From: Bacteroides caecimuris
GTDB taxonomy: Bacteria; Bacteroidota; Bacteroidia; Bacteroidales; Bacteroidaceae
Reading direction: 5' to 3'
Assembly: GCF_001688725.2 (NCBI RefSeq)
Contig: NZ_CP015401.2
Location: 1,550,001 to 1,614,000, forward strand
Length of the DNA: 64,000 bases
Part shown: positions 45,958 to 55,474 of the stretch, piece by piece
Position numbering within the stretch: the stretch's first letter is position 1
How the letters are laid out: each line of letters begins with the position of its first letter
Translations under genes and position numbers: made by a program
The notes under the pieces: model-generated
Told to the model about the DNA's origin: nothing
Database searches by the model: none
What the model saw: the letters and a program-made list of their open reading frames with translations, nothing else

Positions 45958-48900
45958 TTAGAATGTAAAGTGAACGCCACACATGAAAGTGCGTGCAGTA
46001 GGATAAGAACAGAAGTTGTATCCCGGGGTGAACGTTCCTCCCGCATAGTCTACATTATAACCGTGATAGCCGGTGAATGTGTGAAGATTCTGTGCTGATA
46101 CGTATAAGCGTACATCAGATACATATTTGCCGAACCACTCGTTGGGGAGGTTGTAGCCCAATTCTACATTGGCAATCTTCCAATAGGCTGCGTTCTGAAT
46201 CTTGCGTGAGCTGAAGAGGTCGTTCCAACCCAAGCTGGCACTGTTGGTGACATAGGTGCGTGGCACGTTGGAAAGGTAAGTGCTGCCGTCTTCGCTAAAG
46301 CGGTTGGCATCGAGCATACCTACCTCTTTGTTTCCCCATCCGTAGCAAGAGTTAAGCGAGTTGTAGATGTCGTCGCTGACGTGATAGTTCAGCGCACCGA
46401 AGGTAGCAATGCTCAAGTCGAAACGCTTGTATTCAAAACGGGCATTAAGACCGAAATGAATCTTAGGCATACCGCTGCCCAGCACCACTTGGTCGTTGGC
46501 GTCTATTTTGCCGTCAGGTTTACCGTCCGGTCCGCTTACGTCCTTATAGAGGCAGTCACCAATCTGGGCACCCTCTTGAGTGGCGTGGTTGTCCAAGTCT
46601 TCCTGTGTGCGGGCAATGCCCTCATAAGCCCAGCCGTAGAACTGGCCTATTTCTTGACCCACATTGGTAATGTATGCTCCGGAGATGTAAGAGTCGGTAC
46701 CAAAGCCTAGTGAAGTTACGCGGTTGCGCAATGTGCTGAGGTTGGCCGAAATTTCATACTTGAAGTCACGATCACGGTTACGGTAGGTAGCCGAGAACTC
46801 AAAACCGGAGTTGTTCATCGAGGCGGCATTCATCGTAACGGTGGTATTGGATACACCAGCCTGTTCGGGAACAGGGACAGCATATAGCAGGTCTTCGCTG
46901 GTATTCTTGTACCATTCGGCTGTGAATTCCAAGCGATTGTTAAACAAGGCAAGGTCGACACCCACGTTGTAGGTCTTCTTTTTCTCCCATGCCAAGTTAC
47001 TGTCCACGAAAGTGGAAACGGCAGAACCGGTCACTACGTTACCGTTGAAATTGTAAGTCATGTTGTTGCGCGACATGACAGCCTGATACATATACTCGCC
47101 GATATTCTCGTTACCGAGTTCACCATAACTGGCACGCACCTTGAACAGGTTTACAACATTTTGGTCGAAGGGGAAGAATTTTTCTTTGTCGAAACGCCAA
47201 CCCACAGAGACGGAAGGGAAAGTTCCCCAACGGATATTTCTGGTCAGGCGGGAACTGCCATCCCGGCGCACTGTTGCTGAGAATAAGTATCTGTCATCGT
47301 AATTGTAATTGATACGACCGATGTAAGAAAGGATTGAATGCTTGTATTCGTAGCTGTTAGAATACGTATCGGAAGCATTCTGGAGCTGTAGGAAATAAGG
47401 CTCGGTGAAGTTGATTCCCCATCCGGTCAGCAGGTCGGTATCTTCTTCTTCGTAAGTCTGGCCTGCCAATACGTTAATGTGATGCTTGCCTATCGTGCCA
47501 TCGTAAGTAATCACGTTCTCTATTAAAGCATCCGAATAGTCGCGCGACCCTTTGGTGAGTCGTTCGTTGCTCTTGGCCAAGTACACACGGTTGCTTTGCA
47601 CCCATGCAGGAATCCAAGTAAAGTCCTTGCAATGGGTTTTGCTGTAAGAGAGGTTGACTTTATAGTTGAGCTTATGATTTTTGTTGTCAACGCCAATCAT
47701 TTTGAGGACATCCACATCAGCAGATCCGGTTCCCACGAAACGATCCACGCGAGTGTTGCGTTTCAGCAGGTTATTTACCAGCAATGGGTTGGAAGCGGAG
47801 ATGTCACCATGCACGGTATCGTAGTATACGCCGTAGCCGTAAGCGTCATAATTGAAGTTGTTGGCGATTCCCACCAAGTTGTCAAGTACCCATGTAGAAG
47901 AATCGTATGCCTTGATGGTGGGTTGCATCAGTAAAGTGCCACGCAGCACATTGGTAACATCACCATACAAGCCTTGAACGTATTCGGAAGCATTCGACAA
48001 GCCCATGTTGTCTTGGTCGGAGTGGGAGTAAACAAGGCTGGTCTGGAATTTTATGAACTTAGTCTCCATGATGTTGTTGACACGTGCCGTATAACGTTCG
48101 TAGTTAGGGCCGGCACCTTCGAGAGTCCCTTTCTGGTTGAAATAGTCTAATGCTATATTATAGGTGTTATGAGCGCCACCTCCGGAGAGGTTCACATTGT
48201 GGTTTTGACGGATACCCGTTTTGAATACTTCGTCAAACCAGTTAGTATTGGTGTCATCTTGGAAATGGTATTTTCCGGTTTCGCTGTCAAACTTGTATCC
48301 TGTTGGCAACGGAGTGTTGGAGTTTGCGGCCGCCTGACCGATGTACTGGCTGTATTGGTCAGCATTCATTACATCATAGACATCCTTAGGGATATTATCC
48401 ACACCGAAGTATCCATTGTAATCCACTTTCAGCGGTTGGTCTTTTTGTCCGCGTTTGGTAGTGATGATAATCACACCATTGGCAGCGCGCGAACCGTAGA
48501 TGGCAGCAGCCGAAGCATCCTTCAGTACTTGGATGGTTTCAATATCGTTTGAGGAGAAATCGCGAATGGAAGTTCCCATGGGAACACCGTCGATAACATA
48601 AAGAGGAGAGGTGTCACCGAAAGACCCGACACCACGTATGCGAACGGTAGGATCGGCACCAGGCTGTCCGTCGGAGGTGATTTGCACACCGGAAACCTTA
48701 CCTTCGAGCATGGTGGAGATGTTGGAGTTTGATGTCTGTTTCAAGGCTTCCGCATCTACCACGGCAACAGAACCGGTTAAGTCGGACTTCTTTTGTGTAC
48801 CGTAACCTACGACAACCACTTGTTCAAGCATCTTATTATCGGCTTGCAACTGGATGCCTTCAATAATAGCACGATTGCGAACAGCTACTTCACGTTCCTT

Positions 48901-49167
48901 GAAGCCCACATAGCTTATCAAAAGGGTAGAGTTTCCGGGAACCTCCAGTTGGAAGTTTCCGTTTAAGTCGGTGATGGTTCCGCCTTGTCCATTTTTAACC
49001 CTGACAGTAGCCCCTGGCATGGGTTCACCTTGTTCGTCGATAACTTGACCACGAACCTTGATAGTCGGAGACTGTGCCACGGTAGCCATTGCAGGTGTAG
49101 GATACACCGATATGCCACCAAAGGTGCACAGACTAAGCATTACGGAAAAAAATAAATGTTTCCTCAT
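45958..49167 (-). CDS. SusC/RagA-family TonB-dependent outer-membrane transporter
   Basis: This 1069-aa protein has a signal peptide, an N-terminal carboxypeptidase-regulatory-like domain (about 38-110, VRGQVIDEQGEPMPGATVRV), a TonB box region (EQVVVVGYGTQKKSDLTGSV), a plug with SGVQITSDGQPGADPTVRIR and SPLYVIDGVP plus AAAIYGSRAANGVIIITTK, and a 22-strand barrel ending MCGVHFTF. It imports oligosaccharides together with SusD using TonB energy. It is the first gene of the minus-strand arabinan operon. The predicted transcript start gives a leader of about 180 nt. Confidence 0.96.
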   Translation of the reverse strand: MRKHLFFSVMLSLCTFGGISVYPTPAMATVAQSPTIKVRGQVIDEQGEPMPGATVRVKNGQGGTITDLNGNFQLEVPGNSTLLISYVGFKEREVAVRNRAIIEGIQLQADNKMLEQVVVVGYGTQKKSDLTGSVAVVDAEALKQTSNSNISTMLEGKVSGVQITSDGQPGADPTVRIRGVGSFGDTSPLYVIDGVPMGTSIRDFSSNDIETIQVLKDASAAAIYGSRAANGVIIITTKRGQKDQPLKVDYNGYFGVDNIPKDVYDVMNADQYSQYIGQAAANSNTPLPTGYKFDSETGKYHFQDDTNTNWFDEVFKTGIRQNHNVNLSGGGAHNTYNIALDYFNQKGTLEGAGPNYERYTARVNNIMETKFIKFQTSLVYSHSDQDNMGLSNASEYVQGLYGDVTNVLRGTLLMQPTIKAYDSSTWVLDNLVGIANNFNYDAYGYGVYYDTVHGDISASNPLLVNNLLKRNTRVDRFVGTGSADVDVLKMIGVDNKNHKLNYKVNLSYSKTHCKDFTWIPAWVQSNRVYLAKSNERLTKGSRDYSDALIENVITYDGTIGKHHINVLAGQTYEEEDTDLLTGWGINFTEPYFLQLQNASDTYSNSYEYKHSILSYIGRINYNYDDRYLFSATVRRDGSSRLTRNIRWGTFPSVSVGWRFDKEKFFPFDQNVVNLFKVRASYGELGNENIGEYMYQAVMSRNNMTYNFNGNVVTGSAVSTFVDSNLAWEKKKTYNVGVDLALFNNRLEFTAEWYKNTSEDLLYAVPVPEQAGVSNTTVTMNAASMNNSGFEFSATYRNRDRDFKYEISANLSTLRNRVTSLGFGTDSYISGAYITNVGQEIGQFYGWAYEGIARTQEDLDNHATQEGAQIGDCLYKDVSGPDGKPDGKIDANDQVVLGSGMPKIHFGLNARFEYKRFDLSIATFGALNYHVSDDIYNSLNSCYGWGNKEVGMLDANRFSEDGSTYLSNVPRTYVTNSASLGWNDLFSSRKIQNAAYWKIANVELGYNLPNEWFGKYVSDVRLYVSAQNLHTFTGYHGYNVDYAGGTFTPGYNFCSYPTARTFMCGVHFTF

Positions 49168-49352
49168 TTTTAAAAGTATTAAGGTTGTAAATTTGATGGA
49201 TTAGATTGTTGTGCAATAGGGGAAAGGTTGAATTCAGCCGATGCTATGCACGATGCGACAGCCATTTTCTTGTCATTCTTCATAATATTAATATTAGATA
49301 AACTTAAAAGATGCATGGTTCTTTCCCAAAGGATTGAGCACCAATTGCATGG

Positions 49353-49409
49353 CAAAAATATGACATTGATTATAAATGAGGGTGGACAAACGTGTTTTAG
49401 AGGTGGATA
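49353..49409 (-). promoter_or_regulatory. susC operon promoter with direct-repeat operator
   Basis: On the minus strand, TATCCACC (49409-49402) and TGTCCACC (49388-49381) form direct repeats 21 bp apart. A 20-bp spacer follows, then TATTTTTG (49360-49353), a -7 box. No -33 box is present, as expected for an activated promoter. The same arrangement stands before the divergent GH43 operon at 53837-53894. The remainder of the 302-bp gap 49168-49469 (a leader of about 180 nt and the 3' end of the regulator gene) shows no clear hairpin. Confidence 0.8.
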
Positions 49410-49469
49410 AAAGCATTTTAAGTGTAAAAGGAGACAGCTTATTATGTGAAATTATTGTTTTAGGTAAAA

Positions 49470-52400
49470 CTATTCTTCCTTATTAAGTAGTGAACTTGGT
49501 GTCGTATTGAAGTATTTGGTGAAGCACCTTGTAAAATATTTCGGATCATTGAACCCGACTTCATAAGATATTTCCGCAATATTCATATTCTTTGTTTCCC
49601 GATTCTTCAGAATCAGTTCGCGTGCTATATTCAACCGATAATTTCTGATAAACTGTCCGGCAGATTGTCCGATGAGGCTTTGCAGCTTTTTATTCAGCAG
49701 ACTTTTGCTCACTCCGACCGCTTCGCTAAAATCACTTACCTCAAAATAAGAATTCTTATAATTCTCCTTGATGACCTCCATTACATGATTCAGAAACTTC
49801 TTATCTCCGGATTCCTCTTCTATATTTAGTACATCCACATCCATGTTGAGTGTGAATTTTCGCTGATACCGCTTCCTGTTTTCCAAGATATTCTGAATAC
49901 GTGTCAAGAGCAAAGTCTCATCAAATGGCTTCAGCAGATACTCATCCACTCCCATACGATAACTTTCCAAGCGTGTTTCTTGCGAGGTCTTGGCAGTCAG
50001 CATCAAGAAAGGTATGTGTGAAATGGCAAAAGTATCCTTCACACGGCGGGAGAGCTCAATGCCATCCATTACAGGCATCATCAAGTCACTGATGATAAAG
50101 TCCACCGGGTTGCTGTAAAGAATATTTATTGCCTCTTCGCCGTTTGATGCCTCTAGCACATTGTACTGTTCACGGAGAATGGAACGGATGTATCCCCGCA
50201 TATCTACATTGTCTTCTACCACTAGAATCGTTAAAGCTTCTTTCTCTTTGGAGGGCTCAGAAGCCGGGACAGGATTGGATGAAGAACCGTTAGAATCAAT
50301 GATTATTAACTTATCATTCTTTTCTTCTTCCTGTTGCAAGGGGAGGAGAAGGCGGAAAGAACAGCCCGCAAGACGATTGTTACGCACTTTGATTTCTCCA
50401 CCGTGCATCTGCACGATTCGTTTGCAGAGATAAAGGCCTATACCTGTTCCCGCCTGTCCGTAAACCGGATACTTCACTTGGTTCTGCGATTGATAGAAAC
50501 GATTGAAAATCCTGTTCAGGTCTTCTTCCGGAATGCCCGGTCCCGTATCTCCGACACATATATATAAAGATTCTTTTCCACTCTTGCCAGATGGTAGTGA
50601 AGATATATACAGTGAGACTGTACCTCCATTCGGTGTAAACTTAATTGCATTACTCAACAGATTAGTCACCACTTTACGCATTGCCTCTTCATCATACAGA
50701 ATCTCCGGTGTTTCCATCCGATAATATCGTTTCAGCACGACATTCCTTTCCCCTGCAAACACTTCGAAAGGAGTGATTAGCGAATCAATGAATTTCAGAA
50801 AATTCCCCCGCGTCTTGACAATTTCCAGTTTGCCGGATTCCACTTTGCGAAAGTCCATCAACTGATTGACCAGAGACAACAGATATTTCGAATTGCGCTC
50901 TACGAAATGAAGTTGTTCAATCACCTGTGGATTATAACTCAACTTCAATGCACGTTCAATAGGTCCGATAATCAACGTAATCGGCGTTCGGAACTCATGT
51001 GTGATATTCGTAAAGAAAGAAATCTTATCAAGCGTCAGCTCCTGCACTTTGCGCGACATTCGGACCAACTGTGCTTTCTGCTTCGTAATTTTCTCGTTCT
51101 GTTGGGTCAGCATCCGGTTCTGCCGTGATAGTTCTTCAGTCTGATTTTCCAACAAATGTTTTTGTTGCTCCAGTTCGTGCGTGCGTTCTTCCACCGTGCG
51201 ATGCAAATACTCCTTCTGCCGTTTCAGCGTACGAATTCTCCATTGGTAAAATTGCCATATAATCACAAGCACGAGAATGATGATCAATAGAATGAACCAT
51301 ACAGTCTTATAAAAGTAAGGGACAATTGTGATGTTCAACTCTGTTACATTTTCTCCTTCATTTTCCCTGTCAGGGGTATATCTTACCTGCAGTGTATAAT
51401 TTCCCGGAGGCAAATTTGTATAACTGGCAAAACGGCGATTGCCGGGCACATGCACCCATTTATCATCAAATCCGAGCAGCCGGTAGCTGTAAATGGCCGT
51501 ATTGCTCGCTTCAAAATTGAGTGCTGAAAATTCTAAAGAGAACGATTTCTCCTTCTCGTGCAGCCGTAACTCATTAGTGATAGCAATATCTTCCGGCAAA
51601 TATTCGTTTCCCGGAAAAATCTCTTCATTGCCAATTCTCAAGCGTGTGAAACGAACTTTGGCGGCAGGAAGAGAAATGGCGGGATGATTGCTCTCGATGG
51701 CCACCAATCCGCCTACGCTGCCGAAATAAAGTAAATCTTGTCCCGAACGTGCCGAACGGCAAGAGGCGTTCCAGTAAAACTGAGTGTCAATCAACCCATC
51801 CTGAGAAGTATAATTGATAAAGCGATTCTCTTCCGGATGATAGCAGGAAAGGCCATTATTTGTCCCAATCCAAAGATGACCTTCGCTGTCCTCCAATATA
51901 CCGCGTACACTACTGTTGGGTAACCCTTGAGAAGTACTGTAAGATACGAATATTTCCTTACCCTGTTTGTCTATTGTCCGTTTGTAAATACCGTATCCGT
52001 TACTTCCCAGCCACAGAGTACCATCTTTGGTTTCAAAGAAACAGGTGATTTTTTCAATCAGACGTGAGTCGGGATCATCCAGTTTAAATTTCAGATGCCT
52101 GTGCTGAAACTCCCCTGTGGATGTGCGTGAGTGGAGATCGATGATGTACACACCTTCCATGCATCCTATCCAGAGTTTCCCGTGTTTATCAATGATAGAA
52201 CCGATGCAGCCATGAATGTTCTCTGCCACTTTGTTTGCCAGGGGAGCACAGATTTTTCCGGTAGCTATCTCGTAAAAATAAAGTCCTTGATTGGCTCCTA
52301 TCCATATACCATTATTTATAGGGTCGTATGTCAGCGAACCGATAAAGTCGATTGGAAATCCTTCGTTTGTCTGAGAAGAAATAACTTTCAGCACTTGTCG

Positions 52401-53750
52401 GGGAGCTTTCAAGTCAAGCAAATTGATACCTCCGCCCCAGGTTCCTATCCATAGATGGTCGTCTTGATCGGCTGTCAATGCACTGACAGAATTATGGCTC
52501 AGTCCCTCGCCTTCACGGGTGAAATGAGTAAATTGCTCGTTGTCATGTTCTTTCCGGTTCAGTCCGCCTTCTACGGTGCCTACCCATAATGTGCCGTAAA
52601 TATCTTCATATACGGCATTCACCGGATTGTAGGACAAACTTGACGGGTTTTCTTTGTCGTGTTTATAGTTACGTATTGATAACCGTCTTGGACTCAGCAT
52701 ATTGATGCCGCCGGTTTCTGTTCCGAACCAGATATGATCCTCTTCAGATAGTATGTCATTGATAAAGTTACTGTTCAGCAGATTGGAACTTCCATTTTGA
52801 AGGCCATAGGATGCGATGCGCTCAAAGTCATCGGTCATTGGGTTATAGATGTTCACACCGCACAAAGTGGCAATAATCAATTGTTTATCATTTGTGATAG
52901 CCAGGTCGGTCAGATAGTTTTGTGAAAGCGAACGGGGATTAATCGGATCGTGTTCATACCGTTTGACGATGTTCCCGTTTTTATTATATCGGAACAGCCC
53001 CCGGTCAGTAGAAACCCATACCTCGTTTTCCTTCATTAGAAAATCGGATATATAGGTCCCAGGCTCGAATTTCAGGCATTCGGCGATGGGGATGGCTGTC
53101 AGTTTTCCTCGTGGGTCCCAATCCACTTTAAGTATTTCACCATTGATTCCCGCCCATATTTTACCGTCCTCGTCAATATCCTGAAGAGCGATATTCGGTC
53201 CGTTCAAGGCAACGGAAACGAGGGTGGAAACAGATTTTACTTCTCCTTTTTCGTTAAATTCAATACGATTGAGCTTATTGGCGCAGTGTAACCAGATGCA
53301 ACCTTTAGAATCTTTCATGACGTGTGTAGCCGGCTGGTTCAAGATGTTTTTCAATACCCCTTTGGCATCTCGCGGCAAGGTCGGTCTCAGGTTGGTGAGG
53401 TCAATGATGTCCGTTCCTCCTTCCGACACCATCCAAAGTCTTTGAAATGAATCTTCGCATACATTAATAATAAAGTTGCTTTTCAGCCTGCAATGAGGGG
53501 TATTGGGATTGTAATTCACAAACTCATAGCCATCGTAGCGCGAAACTCCGCCTCCGGCAGTTGAAATCCATAGAAATCCACGGCTGTCCTTATATAAGTC
53601 ATCTATGAAATTGTGGGGCAATCCGTTGTTCATTGTCACGTATGTGATGTTGTAGCGGTCGGCGAACCGTTCTTGTGCATGTACGTTCTTCCGGCCGGCA
53701 AAAAACAGAATATTATAGATTATAAGGAGTACGAATAGGTGTTTTTTCAT
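49470..53750 (-). CDS. Hybrid two-component system regulator (HTCS) for arabinan
   Basis: This is a 1426-aa one-protein sensor/regulator from ATG 53750 (MKKHLFVLLIIYNILFFAGR); the frame extends eight codons upstream but loses the clean signal peptide. In order: two periplasmic propellers of Reg_prop repeats (DSRGFLWISTAGGGVSRYDG, EGHLWIGTNNGLSCY), a Y_Y_Y domain (about 720-790), one membrane helix (about 815-835), a His-kinase domain with NITHEFRTPITLI (phospho-His about 917), an ATPase domain (NLLSNAIKFTPNGG, GTGIGLYLCKRIV), a receiver domain (IISDLMMPVMDGIELS, Asp about 1222), and an AraC-type HTH (about 1350-1426). It should sense arabino-oligosaccharides in the periplasm and activate both flanking operons. 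Confidence 0.95.
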   Translation of the reverse strand: MKKHLFVLLIIYNILFFAGRKNVHAQERFADRYNITYVTMNNGLPHNFIDDLYKDSRGFLWISTAGGGVSRYDGYEFVNYNPNTPHCRLKSNFIINVCEDSFQRLWMVSEGGTDIIDLTNLRPTLPRDAKGVLKNILNQPATHVMKDSKGCIWLHCANKLNRIEFNEKGEVKSVSTLVSVALNGPNIALQDIDEDGKIWAGINGEILKVDWDPRGKLTAIPIAECLKFEPGTYISDFLMKENEVWVSTDRGLFRYNKNGNIVKRYEHDPINPRSLSQNYLTDLAITNDKQLIIATLCGVNIYNPMTDDFERIASYGLQNGSSNLLNSNFINDILSEEDHIWFGTETGGINMLSPRRLSIRNYKHDKENPSSLSYNPVNAVYEDIYGTLWVGTVEGGLNRKEHDNEQFTHFTREGEGLSHNSVSALTADQDDHLWIGTWGGGINLLDLKAPRQVLKVISSQTNEGFPIDFIGSLTYDPINNGIWIGANQGLYFYEIATGKICAPLANKVAENIHGCIGSIIDKHGKLWIGCMEGVYIIDLHSRTSTGEFQHRHLKFKLDDPDSRLIEKITCFFETKDGTLWLGSNGYGIYKRTIDKQGKEIFVSYSTSQGLPNSSVRGILEDSEGHLWIGTNNGLSCYHPEENRFINYTSQDGLIDTQFYWNASCRSARSGQDLLYFGSVGGLVAIESNHPAISLPAAKVRFTRLRIGNEEIFPGNEYLPEDIAITNELRLHEKEKSFSLEFSALNFEASNTAIYSYRLLGFDDKWVHVPGNRRFASYTNLPPGNYTLQVRYTPDRENEGENVTELNITIVPYFYKTVWFILLIIILVLVIIWQFYQWRIRTLKRQKEYLHRTVEERTHELEQQKHLLENQTEELSRQNRMLTQQNEKITKQKAQLVRMSRKVQELTLDKISFFTNITHEFRTPITLIIGPIERALKLSYNPQVIEQLHFVERNSKYLLSLVNQLMDFRKVESGKLEIVKTRGNFLKFIDSLITPFEVFAGERNVVLKRYYRMETPEILYDEEAMRKVVTNLLSNAIKFTPNGGTVSLYISSLPSGKSGKESLYICVGDTGPGIPEEDLNRIFNRFYQSQNQVKYPVYGQAGTGIGLYLCKRIVQMHGGEIKVRNNRLAGCSFRLLLPLQQEEEKNDKLIIIDSNGSSSNPVPASEPSKEKEALTILVVEDNVDMRGYIRSILREQYNVLEASNGEEAINILYSNPVDFIISDLMMPVMDGIELSRRVKDTFAISHIPFLMLTAKTSQETRLESYRMGVDEYLLKPFDETLLLTRIQNILENRKRYQRKFTLNMDVDVLNIEEESGDKKFLNHVMEVIKENYKNSYFEVSDFSEAVGVSKSLLNKKLQSLIGQSAGQFIRNYRLNIARELILKNRETKNMNIAEISYEVGFNDPKYFTRCFTKYFNTTPSSLLNKEE

Positions 53751-53771
53751 GCGAGTACGTATTAATAAGAG

Positions 53772-53801
53772 CAAAGTTAAAAGATAATCTCAAATCGCAA
53801 A
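53772..53801 (-). promoter_or_regulatory. Promoter of the HTCS gene
   Basis: Minus-strand TTTG (53801-53798), 18 bp, TAACTTTG (53779-53772). The -7 box is 22 bp before the ATG at 53750. Having both boxes, unlike the two enzyme promoters, suggests basal expression. Confidence 0.6.
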
Positions 53802-53836
53802 AGCGAAACGGGCTTCTTTTCGGCAGAATACAGGAT

Positions 53837-53894
53837 TGTCCACCAATCGTGTTCGTATGTCCACCTTCAATAGGTGAAACAGGCCGTATTTTTG
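53837..53894 (+). promoter_or_regulatory. GH43-GH51-GH43 operon promoter with direct-repeat operator
   Basis: Two identical TGTCCACC octamers (53837-53844 and 53858-53865) are 21 bp apart. A 21-bp spacer leads to TATTTTTG (53887-53894), a -7 box 33 bp before the ATG at 53927. No -33 TTTG is present. The layout copies that of the susC promoter, which marks it as the binding site of the HTCS located between the two operons. Confidence 0.8.
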
Positions 53895-53926
53895 TAACAT
53901 AATTGATGAACGAAAACACTGATGTT

Positions 53927-55447
53927 ATGAAAAACTTGTTCTTGCCCGTCTTTTTAATTGCAGGCAGCTTGTTCGCAAGCTGCACTTCTGCTGTGTTTAA
54001 ACCGATTCCTTCTGCGAATCCTTGGGATGACAATTATTTATCCGTAGCTAAAATGGAAAATTACCGCCAGTGGGGAACATATAATGTGCACGACCCGTCC
54101 TGCCGCAAGCTGGGCGACTATTATTATATGTATTCTACTGACGCTATTTTCGGTGAAAACCAGAAGGAAGCCAAAGAAAAAGAAGTTCCCTTGGGATATA
54201 TCCAGATGCGCCGTTCCAAAGATCTGGTACATTGGGAATTTCTGGGATGGGCTTTTCCCGAGATACCCGAAGAAGCTGTCCGGTGGGTACAGGCTCACGC
54301 GGGCGGACATGGAGCTACAAATATCTGGGCTCCCTATATCATCCCCTACAAGGACAAATATCGTCTGTACTATTGCGTATCCGCATTCGGGCGTAAGACT
54401 TCCTATATCGGGCTTGCTGAATCCGTTTCTCCCGAAGGGCCGTGGACGCAAGTGGGTTGTACCGTAAAGACAGATGACTCCACTGCTATGAATGCCATCG
54501 ACCCAAGTGTCATAGTAGACGAGGTCACCGGAAAATGGTGGATGCATTATGGCTCTTTCTTCGGCGGATTATACTGTGTAGAATTGAACCCTGAAACTGG
54601 ATTGCCTCTGAAAAACGGAGACTTGGGGCATCTTGTAGCACGTCGTGCCAATTACAGGAAAGACAACCTCGAAGCACCGGAAATAATTTACAACCCTGAT
54701 TTGAAACAATACTATCTGTTCACTTCTTATGACCCGTTGATGACAACCTATAATGTACGTGTCAGCCGTTCGGACGCCGCTGAGGGGCCGTTTGTCGATT
54801 ATTCGGGAAAGGCGGTGAAAGATACGACCAATAATTTCCCGATATTGACCGCTCCCTATCGTTTTGAGAATCATCAAGGATGGGCTGGTACAGCGCATTG
54901 CGGAGTTTTCTCCGATGGTGAAGGAAACTATTTCATGGCTCACCAAGGGCGTCTTTCTCCGCAAAACCAGTTGATGGTATTGCATATTCGCCAGTTGTTC
55001 TTTACACCGGACGGATGGCCGGTCGTTTCTCCCGAAAGATATGCAGGGACAGTTCCCCGTAAATTCACCGAAGCGGACTTGGCAGGAGAGTGGGAGATCA
55101 TCCGTGTGCAGGAACCAAAGTACGAACGCCAGTTGGAAGCCGGACAAATCCTTTGGGGCGAAGGTGAATTGAAAGACGGTGAGTGGAATCTCTCAACCCG
55201 TATCAGTTTATTAAAGGATGGAACCTGCAAAGGGGAGATGACGGATGATGAATGGAAAATTGTGCAAATGAATGGAAACTGGTCCTTTTTGACCGAAAAA
55301 CACCTGTTAATGGTAAAATTTGGCAAAGAGGAAATTAATAATCTGATTATCTTTGCAGGACATGATTGGGAGAATGAAACAGAAACCATTCTCTTTACCG
55401 GGCTCGATAGTCAGGGACGTTCTGTCTGGGGAAAAAGAATCAAATAA
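53927..55447 (+). CDS. GH43 lipoprotein, probable endo-arabinanase
   Basis: This 506-aa protein starts from ATG 53927, chosen because MKNLFLPVFLIAGSLFASC is a clean lipoprotein signal (Cys19); TTG 53903 and ATG 53906 are alternatives. GH43 residues are visible: YNVHDPSCRKLGDYYYMYST (base Asp), AIDPSVIVDEVTGKWWMHYG and LEAPEIIYNPDLKQYYLF (acid Glu). The C-terminal beta domain after about residue 380 includes PRKFTEADLAGEWEII. It is similar in layout to the 40370 GH43. Likely surface-exposed and cutting the alpha-1,5-arabinan backbone; endo action is inferred from family context. Confidence 0.88.
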   Translation: MKNLFLPVFLIAGSLFASCTSAVFKPIPSANPWDDNYLSVAKMENYRQWGTYNVHDPSCRKLGDYYYMYSTDAIFGENQKEAKEKEVPLGYIQMRRSKDLVHWEFLGWAFPEIPEEAVRWVQAHAGGHGATNIWAPYIIPYKDKYRLYYCVSAFGRKTSYIGLAESVSPEGPWTQVGCTVKTDDSTAMNAIDPSVIVDEVTGKWWMHYGSFFGGLYCVELNPETGLPLKNGDLGHLVARRANYRKDNLEAPEIIYNPDLKQYYLFTSYDPLMTTYNVRVSRSDAAEGPFVDYSGKAVKDTTNNFPILTAPYRFENHQGWAGTAHCGVFSDGEGNYFMAHQGRLSPQNQLMVLHIRQLFFTPDGWPVVSPERYAGTVPRKFTEADLAGEWEIIRVQEPKYERQLEAGQILWGEGELKDGEWNLSTRISLLKDGTCKGEMTDDEWKIVQMNGNWSFLTEKHLLMVKFGKEEINNLIIFAGHDWENETETILFTGLDSQGRSVWGKRIK

Positions 55448-55474
55448 ACCATATATAATTTTTTATTGAAAACC

